Shown here: piece by piece, positions 11,079 to 22,665 of the stretch | How positions within the stretch are numbered: the first letter of the stretch is position 1 | How the letters are laid out: every line of letters starts with the position of its first letter | Source: Diadema setosum | Taxonomy: Eukaryota; Echinodermata; Echinoidea; Diadematoida; Diadematidae | Length of the DNA stretch: 64,000 bases | NCBI GenBank assembly: GCA_033980235.1 | Contig: CM067066.1 | Span: forward strand, 37,819,455-37,883,454 | Direction: 5' to 3' | Notes under the pieces: model-generated | The model's input: only the letters and a program-made list of their open reading frames with translations | The model's database searches: none | What the model was told of the DNA's origin: nothing | Position numbers and translations under genes: made by a program

Positions 11079-11085
11079 TTCCTAT

Positions 11086-11094
11086 GGGGGATGG
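11086..11094 (+). other. Polypurine tract
   Basis: GGGGGATGG directly abuts the TG of the 3' LTR, the required position for plus-strand priming. It is short and interrupted by one T, but no better purine run lies at the LTR border. Confidence 0.65.
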
Positions 11095-12247
11095 TGTCAC
11101 AAATGTACACACAAGTAGTTATGTACATGTATCAAGGCTGTATGCATGGTTGTTTAATGTGTATGTACACAGGTTGACCAGATTAGTGGAGAACATTCTA
11201 TATGATATAGATATATTACATACAGGCTGACCAGATCAGTGGAGAATTTTCTACATGGTATACAATGTAGCGACAGTAGGCCCTACATGTATGCATGTGA
11301 AAGGAAATACATTATAGCTCACTCAATCTAGAATGATTTCACCCATTCCAGAAAATTCTAGGAAGTGCTGGCTGAGTGAGGCACTGCCCTTGTAACCCAA
11401 TGTGATTGGTAGTTAATTTTGGCAATGATGTTATGCACATATTAGGCAGTGAGTCATCCAGGATTCCTGGAATTTGGACTTGCTAGTATGTTCAGGTATG
11501 TGGCCCCAGGTTGGAGAAAATTACAGAATGTACTAGAAAGGGGTGAATGGATAGTATATAAGCAGGAGAAATTCTGAGGTAGGCAGAGTACCCAACACCT
11601 CTGCTCTGAGAGTTACGTCACTTCTGGCTCTGAAGCGACTTGTTATAGTCAGTCCTGTGTTACCTGCTGACCTGCTATACAAACTGTGTTTGTGGAGATA
11701 AGGCCTGGGAGACATTTTGCCTGCAGAGAATTAATTTGCCTACATTGGAGATAGACTCCATATTTAGTGTCAACGGACATTATTACGGCAAAAGCTGTGA
11801 CGGGCTGGATTCCTTGCTGGACATTATAAAGTGAATCATCATTCAACGCATCAACTGGACGTGGTCGTCATAACTTTTGGATTTTGCACGTTTCGCTGTG
11901 GACGTATATCCTGGATTTTACCCCGGATTAATAACGAGGATTATCACAACCTGCGCCTCTGGATTTACGTCTGAGGTATCATTCATCGGTGCATCGCGGA
12001 TCATTCATCGGTGCATCGAACATCGTATCTGGACACTGTCAAAGGGTTACTTGCTTTCAAATTTTGGACTGTAATGCACGTAAGTGATTCTATTACCGAG
12101 TTGTAATTGTTTGTATTGATCGTTATTGTACTGATGTGAAAACCGATTACGAGTCTGTACCCACAATATCACTGTTAATAAACCGCCTGAACATTAGTTG
12201 ATTGTTTCTTTTGTGCGATCATTCTCAGAGTGATTTTGGTCGTAACA
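11095..12247 (+). repeat. 3' long terminal repeat
   Basis: A 1153-bp direct copy of 6382-7534 with two substitutions (11149 and 12015) and no gaps, ending in CA before the GAGG duplication. It carries the same TATA box (11555), possible splice donor (12080) and AATAAA (12177). The latter would end the element's transcript. Confidence 0.97.
12177..12182 (+). terminator. LTR polyadenylation signal, 3' copy
   Basis: AATAAA in the 3' LTR with a T/G-rich stretch after it. This is the copy expected to process the genomic RNA of the element. Confidence 0.6.
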
Positions 12248-12251
12248 GAGG
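12248..12251. repeat. Target-site duplication, right copy (GAGG)
   Basis: The four bases after the 3' LTR repeat those before the 5' LTR. The empty site would have read ...GCCTCCGAGG followed by CATAATATC. Confidence 0.88.
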
Positions 12252-14349
12252 CATAATATCAAACATGCAGGAATACACTCAGAGAGATATTCTTTAGACA
12301 TGCTCAAAAGGATATTCTTCACCCATGCCCAAAGAAAAGAACAAAATCCTTTGCAAAGCAGAAGATGCAGCAAGCTGACAAAGCACAAGACACCACTAAG
12401 AATAGAAAGCAACTTGATCCATAAATCTTATAATACTTAAAGCTGCTGAAAATTGGTTTGGCATTTGCACTATCATTCCTTGCCTGGGATATATATATCT
12501 AAAATCTAATAATGGAATGTTCACCTCAATGGAATATTGAATATTGAGCCTTGCACATTGATTTAATGATAGAAACCTCCGCCTCAAGCTCTGCAAATAT
12601 CTGGCAAAATCTCAGCTCAGGGTGTAGTGAGTTAGAAATAACTCCCTCAGAACTGTACAATTTCTTCACTCTTTGGCTGCTCAAAGTAAGTCTCAATCCC
12701 AAGTCACTTCAGCACAATGATTCAGTTTCTTTGTACTTCCATGTCACATGGCATGGTGAGACTTTCATGTTAGCATTCTGACCCTGTGTTCACAGACAAG
12801 TTTTGTAGATCTGGGATGTCAAACAAAATACACTGGCAAGCTTTACATCCATTTCACCGGAACAAACCAAACTACAGTGGTGTCTGAAAGAAAGTATCAG
12901 TGACATAAAAAAAGAATAAAAGTACCAGTAAACCATACTTATTTTTATGCTTAATGCCCAACATTTTTTTTTCCATTTTATGGTTTTGTTTTTTTTTTAA
13001 GGGGGGGGGGGGTCTGACAAAATCTTTTACTACTGCTCAGTAATTAACACTAACATTATCATCCTTGATAGAAGTTAGTTTATAAGTGTGGCTATGAAAA
13101 GAGACGTAGAACCATTTTTACTGTTCACTTTAATTATGATATAGACAATCAAAAGCACTCTTTCTAAAAAGTACATGTGATAGCAAATTTGACAGGCTGT
13201 TACTGAAGCAGTGAGTCTGTGTCTCCCTCAAGATGTTTGTTGGAGGATAAACCACGGGATCACATCATCTGTGACGAACGAACAACGAAGGCAAGGATGA
13301 CATCAGCACCATACTCGGAGGGCTAAGCATCGTCATGGCGATGACTGCCACCGGGAGGTAGATAGCAGACAATGATAACAACAGTTCTACTTATAACCGC
13401 CTTCCTCGTTCCTCTTTGGCCACAACAACAATAGCGCACTCTCAAAATTTATAATTATGCGAAGTCATGCCGACACAGCACTCGTATGGGGCGAGAAGTA
13501 GGGTGGGGGATTAAGTGTATATAACTTTCTAACACCTGTTTTTTTAATAATACAGGTACTCTCTAAGACCAACATCTTTGGTGTAACCTGTCACCTTCTC
13601 TTCATCTTTCATTTCATACAAAGGATTGTTGACAGGTAAGAACGGGAAAAATCATCTTTCCATTCAAAAGCTGAGGGAAAGTTATGAAAAATCTGTCTGG
13701 ATCCTAACGGAAGAGGATAGATTTTTTTTTGTATGAATATTCATCAAGCTAACATGCACTATCTATGTGTGTCTCTATATGTACTTGGGAGTAATACCCA
13801 GAAATCAATCATGAGACAGAATAGGTAATAGATATATAGATTTATAAGTCCTACTTTCAAGAGGCAATGTCGTATTATTGTATCTCACTCTGTTTATTGT
13901 ATACTATAAAATCATATTCGTTGGCATCTCTGCTGTATTAAGTCATCAGAACACATGCCTTCCTTTTCACACTAAATCTTAATGGTGCATTTAAGATCAA
14001 TGCCTTCTTAGTTTTTGAGCAAGAGAGGGAAAGAGCAAAAATAAAGTGGGAAAAAAACCTGCTCACATTTTTTTTTTTTTGCTTCTAGTGCTTGAAAAAC
14101 AGAAGTTGAGAGAAATAGGAAAATAAAACAAGAAAACAACCACACAAGGGCTTGCTATTCACTCCATTCTGCGTGTGTCATTGTCAAATCGGGAATCAGC
14201 CGCGCGGAAATGTTGCTGAGTCGTTTTCAAGGGTCTTTACACCGAATGGCATTAGTTTCAAGACTCATTTCCAGGCGATTAAACACGGCAAGCAGGCAGC
14301 CCTGGTTGCAATGAGGGCTGGTGACACTGCCTGTACCGTGATACGATCA

Positions 14350-14389
<40 letters not shown>

Positions 14390-16160
14390 GGGGGGGGAGT
14401 GCTGGGAAAGATGCACTTTTGTAGCATGTATCCAGAGGTAAATGAACTTTACAAAGGAAACTACTGCAACATCTCCTAGCATGAATACTGGTTTATTCTA
14501 TTTATCTTTGCTTGAAAACTTCAGATTTGAATTCCCCCTCCCCCCCCCCAAAAAAAAAAGGGAGGGTGGGAAATTAAGAATGGAGGTAGACGAGGGGTGG
14601 GTTTTGGTAGATGCAACTATATGGATCACAATGTGATTATAATTCAAAACCTTTCTGCTACAAGCTTAAAGGGGCTGTTTACGATTGCGAGGAGTGATTT
14701 AAAAAATGTTTGAATTATCACATTCAATGCATATATGTAGGTCAGTTGTATCACAAAACATCCTATAATATACAAATTTTGCAATGAAGCCTAAAATATA
14801 AGGCCATATCACAATTTTTCTAAATAGACCATAGCTCTAGATGGTTTATTCTATAAACAATTTCTTTATAACTATTGTTCCACATTTTGTATATTTAGCA
14901 ATATTTAACATTGATTATACCGAGGAACATTTCTACATTGGTTGTTTCTATCCCTAACTCACATGTTAGAACTATTTTGAAGCACTAAAGCCTGGTTTTT
15001 GTTTCATCTGCAAATGGTAAATAATGACTTTAAAGGGAGAAGACAGGATGAGATGAGAGCAAGAGAGGAATAAGTGACATCAGCTGACAAGTTTGGCGAA
15101 AACAAGTCGCCTGAAAATTTAAAATCGCCATGAATAAAAGAAGAGTAACAAGCATGGAGAAACTGAACAACAGGGAAAGGAAACAAGGAGAAAGAGGGAG
15201 AGTGGCAGAGAGTGAAAGCAAAATGAGTGGGAACGATCTTACTATCCCAAAAGAGAAGAAAAAGAGAATCGATGGAATATACTAGCGACTCAAGATCAGA
15301 TAGAGACGACATATCAGCAAAGAAGGCTCAAAAATGAATGAATGAGAAAGAGGCAAACGCAAATACGGAATGACAAAGAATGAAATATAATGAGATAGTG
15401 GCCGTGAAAAACCAAATCTGACAACAGTGTGATGTATGATTGAAATATATACAATAGAGGTGATAGCTATGAGGGGAATATAATGACATATTATGCACAC
15501 AAAAACGAGAGAGAGAGAAAAAAAAAGGTAAATGTAGAAATAGGAAGGGAGATACTGTGAGAAATAAAGTATATGAGGAAGCCTGAAAATCGAGTTCAAC
15601 TAAATAATTTGCATACTGGTTACCAGCAAGTTTCCATGAACATATCACTCTCTGCTTTATGCCTAAAAAGAGTCATCTGTATCTACCCCTAAAAGCTACT
15701 GTGCAGATTAATTGCTTGTCTGCGAAAAATGACACTTGGTACACAATTTCATTATAAAAAAAAAAATGGAGACTGCACATGCTATTTTCATTTTGTTTTG
15801 ATCTATCTTTCAGGGAAATGCACATTATCCAAAAGAGCTTTCGTGGAAGTTTCTCCTGTGTTACATGCATCTCAGAATGCAACGATGATTCCCATATACC
15901 AAGAAGGCTTATATATTCTCTTGTCAGAACATAAGAGAGAAAAAAACAAGACAACCACAACAGCTATTCTTCCAGGGAGCCTCCTGCAAAGTTAACTTTC
16001 CATGCTAGGGGCTTTGGACAGGGTGAGTGAAGCTATGGGTTTTTCTCTGCTAATTAACACTCAGAGCGCACAAAGGGTTAGGGGAGACTTAGCAGGCCTG
16101 TGTTCCTCTGGGGGAGCTTCAGGCTGACCACTCTGGTACTCTGGACCAACAGCCACTCAC
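12252..16160. other. Intronic DNA, inferred (GSE1)
   Basis: Lies between the retroelement and exon D. It holds poly-G at 13001-13012, a GA microsatellite at 14352-14386 running into poly-G (14388-14397), and a C-run joined to an A-run at 14540-14559. A frame at 14152-14424 depends on the GA array and is not supported. No exon is recognised. Confidence 0.5.
14352..14386. repeat. (GA)n microsatellite with poly-G tail
   Basis: About 17 GA units followed by a run of ten G at 14388-14397. It encodes the arginine-glutamate repeat seen in one plus-strand frame, which is an artefact. Confidence 0.95.
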
Positions 16161-16370
16161 CTGAATGTGGGATACTGAAGGTTGGCCGGTGTCAGGAAAG
16201 CCGGGTGGAATGGGTAGGAGGAGATGCTGGCGGCCATCGCGGCCGTGTCGTAGGGGCCAAGGTGGTGGGGCGTGGCGGTTGGGGGTCGGATGGGGTCGTC
16301 ACCAGCACGATATGGCTGGAAGCCCCGCCCGGCCATTTCCTCCGACTTGCTTGGGAGTTGGGCGAGTGGT
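16161..16370 (-). CDS. GSE1: GSE1 exon D
   Basis: 210 bp. The acceptor is CTCTTTGTAG and the donor GTGAGTGG. The first base completes an Arg codon begun in exon C, 69 codons follow, and AG is left over for the next exon (phase 2). The product contains GFQPYRAGDDPIRPP, matching the conserved F-R-P-Y-x3-DD-L-R block of vertebrate GSE1, then an alanine-rich stretch and YPFHPAF, matching its HPFPHPAF. It is GC-rich relative to its surroundings, as expected of coding sequence. The next exon was looked for down to coordinate 1 and not found, so the following intron should exceed 16 kb and contains the retrotransposon. Confidence 0.88.
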
Positions 16371-17200
16371 CTACAAAGAGAGAGAAGAAAAAATTAATAC
16401 ATAGGAATGGAACTAATTCAAGGAGCCATTCATTGATTTTGCTGCTTGCTTACTCTCCAGGACTCAGCGAGCAAGCAAAAATAATGGCAGTTGGCCAATC
16501 AGAATTACACATCTTACGCTTTTGTCCTATCTTGCATTTACCTTTAGTTGTTGACTTTCGATCTTGAGGGACCTTTGCCTCCAACAACACAAAATACTGC
16601 TAAAGTTTCCACTTGAAGAACGCTGTAATGCCTGACACAGCTGCAACCAATCTTATGTTTTATCCTTCACTGATATATACACTCTTCATGTCAAGTCTTG
16701 GTGTATTTTTAGCTATACAGTTGAACCTCTCGTATCCGGACAAGTCGGGACCGGGGCTCATCCGGATAAGGGATTTGGCCGGATACGGGAGACTCAATGC
16801 TTTATACATGTACATATACATACACATGTACTGATGTAGCCCATTGTAGTACCACAGGTAAGCAATTTGGAAGGAAATTTGATGTAATGTATGTTAATCA
16901 TGTTGGAAGTAATATGTAATTCATGTGTGTTTGGGTAGGAGTTGTCAAGGAGTTGGGAATCCCCCTTTCCTCCCGAAATTATGAAAAAAAAAAAATCACG
17001 GCGAGATTGCGTCCATATAATAGAGAGATCCGGATAAAGGGAGGCCGGATAAGAGAGGTTCAACTGTACATTTTGAGTCCTTGTTTATACCAAATGCAGT
17101 CCTACCAAGAGATACATGGAAATCTCTCTCTCCTCAATGATGTCAGAAAGTGTTCAATGTACTTGTACTTCCTTTACTTTATTTTGGACTATGTTCATAC
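16371..17200 (-). other. GSE1 intron between exons C and D
   Basis: 830 bp with a GTATGA donor and a TTGTAG acceptor. A pogo-like MITE (16718-17066) makes up 42% of it. The rest is A/T-rich unique sequence with no gene. Confidence 0.8.
16718..17066. mobile_element. pogo/Tigger-like MITE
   Basis: A 349-bp element that opens with CAGTTGAACCTCTC and closes with its inverse, flanked by TA on both sides (16716-16717, 17067-17068). The outer 24 bases of the two ends match at 22 positions, and a second inverted pair containing ATCCGGATAA lies further in. TA duplication with CAG-type ends is typical of the pogo branch of Tc1/mariner. It contains no transposase frame, so it is non-autonomous. Confidence 0.88.
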
Positions 17201-17319
17201 CTCCTTGGACCAAGACTAGGGCTCTCTTTTCCTCTCCAAATGGACGATGCGCCCTCTCCTGGTAGGGACCGACTAAGGCTGCGATCAACTGAGTTGCTCT
17301 GGCTTCTTCTCTCCAGCTC
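17201..17319 (-). CDS. GSE1: GSE1 exon C
   Basis: 119 bp. The acceptor is TTCTTCCACAG and the donor GTATGA. It enters in phase 0, encodes 39 residues beginning ELERRSQSNSVDRS, and leaves AG (phase 2), which joins the A opening exon D to make Arg. The peptide is rich in serine and arginine and falls where vertebrate GSE1 has its low-conservation SRSSSGG-type linker. Identity therefore rests mainly on position, splice sites and phase rather than on similarity. Confidence 0.8.
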
Positions 17320-18508
17320 CTGTGGAAGAAAAGAAGGTAAAAAAAAAAAAACGATAACAAGTGAGATGGCAAACATTTTGAAAACAAAAACCAGCGGGCA
17401 GAACGTTGATGGCTGTTGGAGTGATATTGTTAAACACGACTGTAATAAACCTTCAACAAACGACAGCAGATAGGCTACGAGTGATAAGCACAGGGTAATG
17501 ACAAATATTATCAGCATGTCAATTTGACAGTGCTCGACGTGGAAAAACCCTTTTAAAGTGGCGCGGCTCGCCCATTGCCTGTGCTCATCCAAACTACAAA
17601 ACCAATTTAGTTCTCGGACGAGAAACCATCAATCTACCTATTAGATTTCCAGATAACACTACTTGTTCACATGCAATAATACGTCCCTTGGGCGCCCACA
17701 CAATTCATCGGTAAGAGGAATTAGGAGCAAGACCCTTAGAGTGTATTTGTGAAGAGTGAACACAGATTATTGTCTACAAATGATGACGTTCTCTCTCTCT
17801 TTCTCTCTTGAGGATATGCATCCACAAGCAGAGGAAATTTAGAAAGAACAGGATAAGAACAAATACCAGGTAATTTAGTAAGAAAACGTCGCAGATTTCT
17901 TGGAGCCAACACAAGGAAATAACATGAGAAAATCATCCCTATCACTGATGTGATGTCTCCACAATATTCATTCCAAACAGGTTAACTCACTGATTGCATT
18001 TAGGGGTGAGAAAGGAGGACAAAATGTAGTACATTGTATGTGAGCCTCTGCATAATTCAGACTTGATGGCTAATCAAGTCCTTGTAGCAATCTAAGCTGA
18101 GTCAAGGTTTATGCATCTTTCGGAGAAATAATCAATGGCTGATGTGAATCAATATTTGACATGGTACACAGAATTAAATGCACACAAAATTTCTCCTCTT
18201 TTTGTTTTTTTTTTCCTTTGGTCATAATGATAATGCCTGACGGCAAGCATGTTTTGACATGTATGGCCCAAAGTATGGGTGTGTTTGATGTATATAATAA
18301 GAGACATCACTTTACCAAGACATCCTCATTTCCAACCACAAGACCACAGAGAAATTAAACTGAATGGATTGAGCAGTACAACCTTTGATCTTGAAGTAGG
18401 GAATACCAGGTATTTGAGGCTATTACCAGTTATGATTAACTTCAATAATTTACAAAACATCATATAACATGAAAGTTGTCATGTAATTGTACAATATCTG
18501 TATTATTT

Positions 18509-18564
18509 TCATTATTATTATTATCATCATCATCATCATCATTATTATTTTTATCATTATCATT
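18509..18564. repeat. (ATT)n/(ATC)n trinucleotide repeat
   Basis: Interleaved ATT and ATC triplets. On the minus strand they read as a poly-Asp/Asn peptide with no supporting context. Confidence 0.9.
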
Positions 18565-18744
18565 AAAATAAGAGGGATATACTTCTGGGAAACCTACTGC
18601 ATGCTTTGCTGTTAAGTTTGGTACTCTCCAAGCACTGCAGTCATGCCTACATGAAGAGATGTGGCACATACAATGAACAAATAAATGTATGCATGTTATG
18701 TGCATTTGTATGTATGTATTTATGTATGTATGTTTGTGAATATA

Positions 18745-18831
18745 CAGTCAAAACTGTCTCAAATGACTGTTGAAGGGAAATAAGAAATGTGGTCATTTAA
18801 TGTAGGTGGTTGTTAGTACACAGGTTTGATG
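18745..18831. mobile_element. Degenerate pogo/Tigger-like MITE remnant
   Basis: It begins CAGTCAAAACTGTCTC after a TA and ends near ACACAGGTTTGATG, so the ends are imperfect inverted repeats. The 87-bp size suggests a short relic. The right-hand TA is missing, so this is a weak call. Confidence 0.4.
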
Positions 18832-20148
18832 CTGGAGCCATTGTAATCATATGATCACATACAGTGTATGTACACCACTCGTATGTATTCATGTACACTA
18901 CTACACAATATGTATGCACCTATAAACTGTTATTTCCGTGAATAAGAACAATACACCAAATATTTATCGAGCCTTGCAACCTTGCCCACTGATATCATAG
19001 ATATCTTTAACGGAGAACCAGTAAAATATTACTAGTATCTGCTTAACAGGTCATTCCCACATTTTTTAGATGGTTGAAGGTTATGCAAAATTATAGTTTT
19101 CCATCATGCCTTATAGATGAGGGATGGGGGATGAGCCTGGGATGCAAAAATTAATTCTTCCCTTGCTTACATTTTTGTCCTTATGTGTAATGGCATACAT
19201 CAGTGTTTTGCATTCATCCACGCCTTGAGATTTAAAACGTGATCATCTATAGGATGATTGCCTTGTGGAAGATAACACAACAGACCCCAATTCAAGAAAG
19301 ACTTGTGGCGTATGTTTCACTTTTCAAAAAGGCGATGCTTCTCTTTGGAACAATAGCCAACAACCCACAAGCCATTCCCAATTCAGAAAACATGAAGTCA
19401 AGAGTATCAATTGTGAGATAAATTTGACGACAAGTGCCCTTACTGCAAAGGGTTGGTTTTGCAGTGGGGACTAGGGAATGGACAGTTGGCAAATTCTTGT
19501 GTCACTTTCATTTTTGCCTCATAGTGACAATGCCCCCTGTGGAATCCACTCACAATAAACACTGCAAAAATGTGTCATGTCAATACGATTCTGATCGCCA
19601 TGGGTGCAGCCAGCCGCGGCAACCAACCGACCCAATATCCGTCAAAAAGCGCAGTCCAAACCGGTGCACTGTTTGCATGCTTTTTAAGTCTCACCCCTCT
19701 GGAATATTTCCACCCCCCCCCCCCACATACACACACACATGGTGATATTACGCATGGCAACCAGGACAAATACCCCCACATCGTAATTGTAGATGCCTTA
19801 AATGCTACACAAGTGTGAGCGAAGGGTAGCTCGGAACTGGATATATTGTGCTTCAGCGACGTGACCCTTTCCCGGCGAGAGCGAGAAAGTACACCTAGAG
19901 TGCACGGCAATCTGTCACAAACCAGCCACAATCAACTCGGAGACAGACTCAGTGGAGGAACTTGACGAAGCTTGGGCTCATTTTTGGCATACCGAGGGGG
20001 TGCAGATTTGTACGTACCCCAAACCATTGATCTTGTGGGTTGGTGAAAGAAAAAAAAAGAGGTATTTTCACTCACTGCACGCCTTATTGATGTCTCATTT
20101 GGAAACGGATGCAAAATAAGAGATGAGGGGATTGAGAGACTGAAATAT

Positions 20149-20152
20149 TGTG

Positions 20153-20183
<31 letters not shown>

Positions 20184-20237
20184 ATGTTTGTGAGAGTGTG
20201 TGTGTGTGTGTGTGTGCGAGAGAGAGAGAGAGAGAGA
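20149..20237. repeat. Compound (TG)n-(GA)n microsatellite
   Basis: About 68 bp of interrupted TG units pass straight into about 20 bp of GA units. It generates the overlapping TH and LS-rich minus-strand frames in this region. Confidence 0.95.
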
Positions 20238-21547
20238 AAAGGAGAAAGATATATTGAAAGGAAGAACAGATGTAAACTGAACGGCAGCATCTGAGAGTGG
20301 GATTAAATTCTGTAGAAGCATTCCCAAATGACATTCTGGCGGCATGGTATATTCTAAAGGTTGACAGAGGGAGAATTAAGGGATGGGGTAAGGGGAAGAG
20401 GTGGATAGGGGAGGGGTGGGATGCTGTTCAATGCTGATTTACGGAGGCATTAATGTCCATCAAATGTTTAGCACCAAACGTGAGCCATAAATTTACACCC
20501 ACACTTCCAACTCAATGTCATGACTCTATGCATCATCGGATGTAATATAATCCAGCGACGCTATTTTGCATCAGCAATTTGCTCTGAAGCGGGGATGATC
20601 ATGCAGCCTGGCCGCTGCTCATGGCACATGTAACACCAGCAGTTTACTGCTTTCCTGCCATTTTCCTTCGTATCCGTGCATTTATTATAATTCCTCTTTT
20701 TTGGACACCACAGCCATTCAGTAAGATTACTTCAAGACCCATAAAAATCCATAAGACAGTGAAGTGAGGAAAGAGAAATGCAGATGAGACCCCCGCATCA
20801 CATAATTATATGGATGGCTGCTGGCTTGACAATGAACAAATCCTGCTACCGATGGAACCTAGCAAGAGGTTATCTAACGATACTTGCATGTAGTATACCA
20901 ATATAGAGTGAAAGAGTGCTAGATTTGGGAGGCAACAATATCATAGAAGAACACAAATGGCATAGCATGTGCCATAAGACAGAGGACTGCTTTTCTTTCT
21001 CAAACTTTGAATAAAAAAATGAAACACGGGAATCGGAATCAAACTTGTACTGCATGACCGAGATCATTACGCCACTATCCACATCTTTTGCTTAATTAGC
21101 TGCTGCCGGTCATCGCTGACGGGCAATTTTCCTTGCCCGGATATGCCATGCAAAACGAGGCCCATATCATGGTGGACTGGTTAGGTAAATCATGCGGAAC
21201 GCCGAGGCAATCACGCAAAATATTGACCCATTCCTCATTCCCTACACTTCGTCCTCTTTCCTGCTCCCTGCCCCCCCCCCCCCCCCCACCCAAGAAAAAC
21301 CCACCAACAACAACAAGAAGCTGCAACAAACAAAAGGGCAGGAAAAAATATCCAGAGTTACGAAAACATCCTTTTGAAATTGTCAAAATCCTTAAGTGTT
21401 CCATTTTAAAACTGCCTCAAGTGTTCTGTTTTAAAACTGCCACTCAGATTGCAGTTTATGACAAACAAAGAATAAAGTAAAAAAAAAAAATCCACTGGAG
21501 TATAAACCTCTGCATCAATTTAAACAGCTGAACTGGATTTCTTTGGT

Positions 21548-21640
21548 TTAACCCATTGAGGACGGACAGATTTTACCACAACACACATTTTCAACAGACA
21601 CCTGCCCGAGTATACTCGGGACTGATCTTAAACGAGTTAA
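21548..21640. mobile_element. Short palindrome-bearing repeat, copy 1
   Basis: A block of about 93 bp starting TTAACCCATTGAGGACGG and ending near AACGAGTTAAG; the two ends are imperfect inverted repeats. It contains the perfect 16-bp palindrome CCCGAGTATACTCGGG at 21605-21620. A second copy lies in the opposite orientation at 41802-41892. It is non-coding and lies in a GSE1 intron just downstream (in gene direction) of exon B. Confidence 0.65.
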
Positions 21641-21754
21641 GATGAAAACAGGTACAATAACTGGCATCAACATTGCTTGTTAAGTACATTCACAAACGAG
21701 AATGTTCGTCATGCAAAAGAACCCGGCCATGGTTGGCTCTTTTTTCTGACGTAC

Positions 21755-21930
21755 CCTTCGGGAGTCGAGAGTGGAGCCGGTGGTGTGAGTTGGGGCGATG
21801 GTGACCACTGGGGGGCTGGATGTGGGCGGGGCGATGAGGGGCGAGGGCCCTAGGTGGTACTTGGAGGGCGTGGATGCTGAGCTGCGTGTGTTGCTGGCTG
21901 GTGAGGCTCGTGGCGAGATTTCATCTGGCC
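21755..21930 (-). CDS. GSE1: GSE1 exon B
   Basis: 176 bp. The acceptor is TGCCATCCAG and the donor GTACGT. Its first two bases complete a Gly codon begun by the last base of exon A; 58 codons follow and it ends in phase 0. The peptide has ISPRASPAS, then SSASTPSK, then TSSPPVVTIAPTHTT, matching in order the SSPVSSPA, SSPASTPK and STPPVVTIAPTKT segments of vertebrate GSE1. PPVVTIAPT is the strongest single identifier. A CA/TG microsatellite sits about 90 bp upstream of its acceptor. Confidence 0.92.
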
Positions 21931-21991
21931 CTGGATGGCAGCAACAACAGACAGAAAGACATACAAAAATATTAAGAATAGCATGAATCAA

Positions 21992-22027
21992 TTGTTGTTG
22001 TTGTTGTTGCTGTTGTTGGTTGTGTGT

Positions 22028-22076
<49 letters not shown>
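21992..22076. repeat. (TTG)n followed by (TG)n microsatellite
   Basis: 27 bp of TTG/CTG units run directly into about 57 bp of nearly perfect TG. On the minus (gene) strand it is a CA-CAA tract close to the acceptor of GSE1 exon B, so length changes could affect splicing. Confidence 0.95.
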
Positions 22077-22665
22077 TGGGAGTGTCTAACAGTGATATAA
22101 AAAAGAAGAGAGAAAGCAAAAGTGGGATTGGAAAAGAAAAAGGATAACCTAGAGAAAGAGATAGAGAAGGAAATATGTGGAGATAGATGTATGATTAGAC
22201 AGAAATGAGATGGCTGAACAGAAGATGTTGGATGTGGATGTGATGGCTGGCTGCTATCAGTTACAATCACATATCTACATGTACATACTATGATGGAATC
22301 ACCTTGGTTACATACAGCATTTCCAGCATTACAGCACACACATATACATTTCACAGTGGTGTAAAATAGATTACTTACTTGACAACACAGAGATTAATCC
22401 TAACAAATCTTACAACTGAGTTAGGCTTACTGCATTCCCTGTGACAAAGTATACTACAAACACATCAGAATATATAACATATCCCCCTCCCCCCCCCCCC
22501 AACAACAACATAGCCATACCAATCTCATCATTATCACCGTCAACATCGATGCAGCTATGTTTCTAACATTTGATTTCATCAACATTTTTATTACCATGTC
22601 TTCTATAATCATTCTCTTCCCCATCATCATCACACTGGAAGTTATGGTTACAGAGTCTTTATCTT

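Larger units (their letters stand above)
6382..12247 (+). mobile_element. Gmr1-like Ty3/Gypsy LTR retrotransposon lacking reverse transcriptase
   Basis: A complete 5866-bp insertion: GAGG duplication, 1153-bp LTR, primer-binding-like site, one gag-protease-integrase frame, 3' non-coding segment with a hairpin and polypurine tract, second 1153-bp LTR, GAGG. The LTRs differ at two sites only (6436 T against 11149 G; 7302 C against 12015 A), so insertion was recent. Integrase follows protease with no polymerase between, the order known for the deuterostome Gmr1-like clade, in which reverse transcriptase and RNase H come after integrase. Here those domains are absent: only 327 bp separate the integrase stop codon from the 3' LTR. 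The element runs opposite to GSE1 inside its intron. Either it belongs to a deleted, trans-mobilised subfamily, or this copy lost the region during its own reverse transcription. Confidence 0.95.
17320..21754 (-). other. GSE1 intron between exons B and C
   Basis: 4,435 bp. It holds an ATT/ATC repeat (18509-18564), a degenerate pogo-like element (18745-18831), a long TG array joined to GA (20149-20237), a poly-C run (21271-21287) and a palindrome-bearing repeat (21548-21640). No further exon is needed, since exon B (phase 0) joins exon C directly. Confidence 0.75.

Noticed and set aside
10768..11094. Searched for remnants of reverse transcriptase or RNase H in all frames
   Set aside because: No frame of useful length and no polymerase-like motif is present, so a decayed polymerase is not supported.
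14152..14424. Plus-strand 90-residue frame ending in an Arg-Glu repeat
   Set aside because: Half of it is translation of the GA microsatellite. Vertebrate GSE1 has an Arg-Glu-rich stretch, but this frame is on the wrong strand for the gene.
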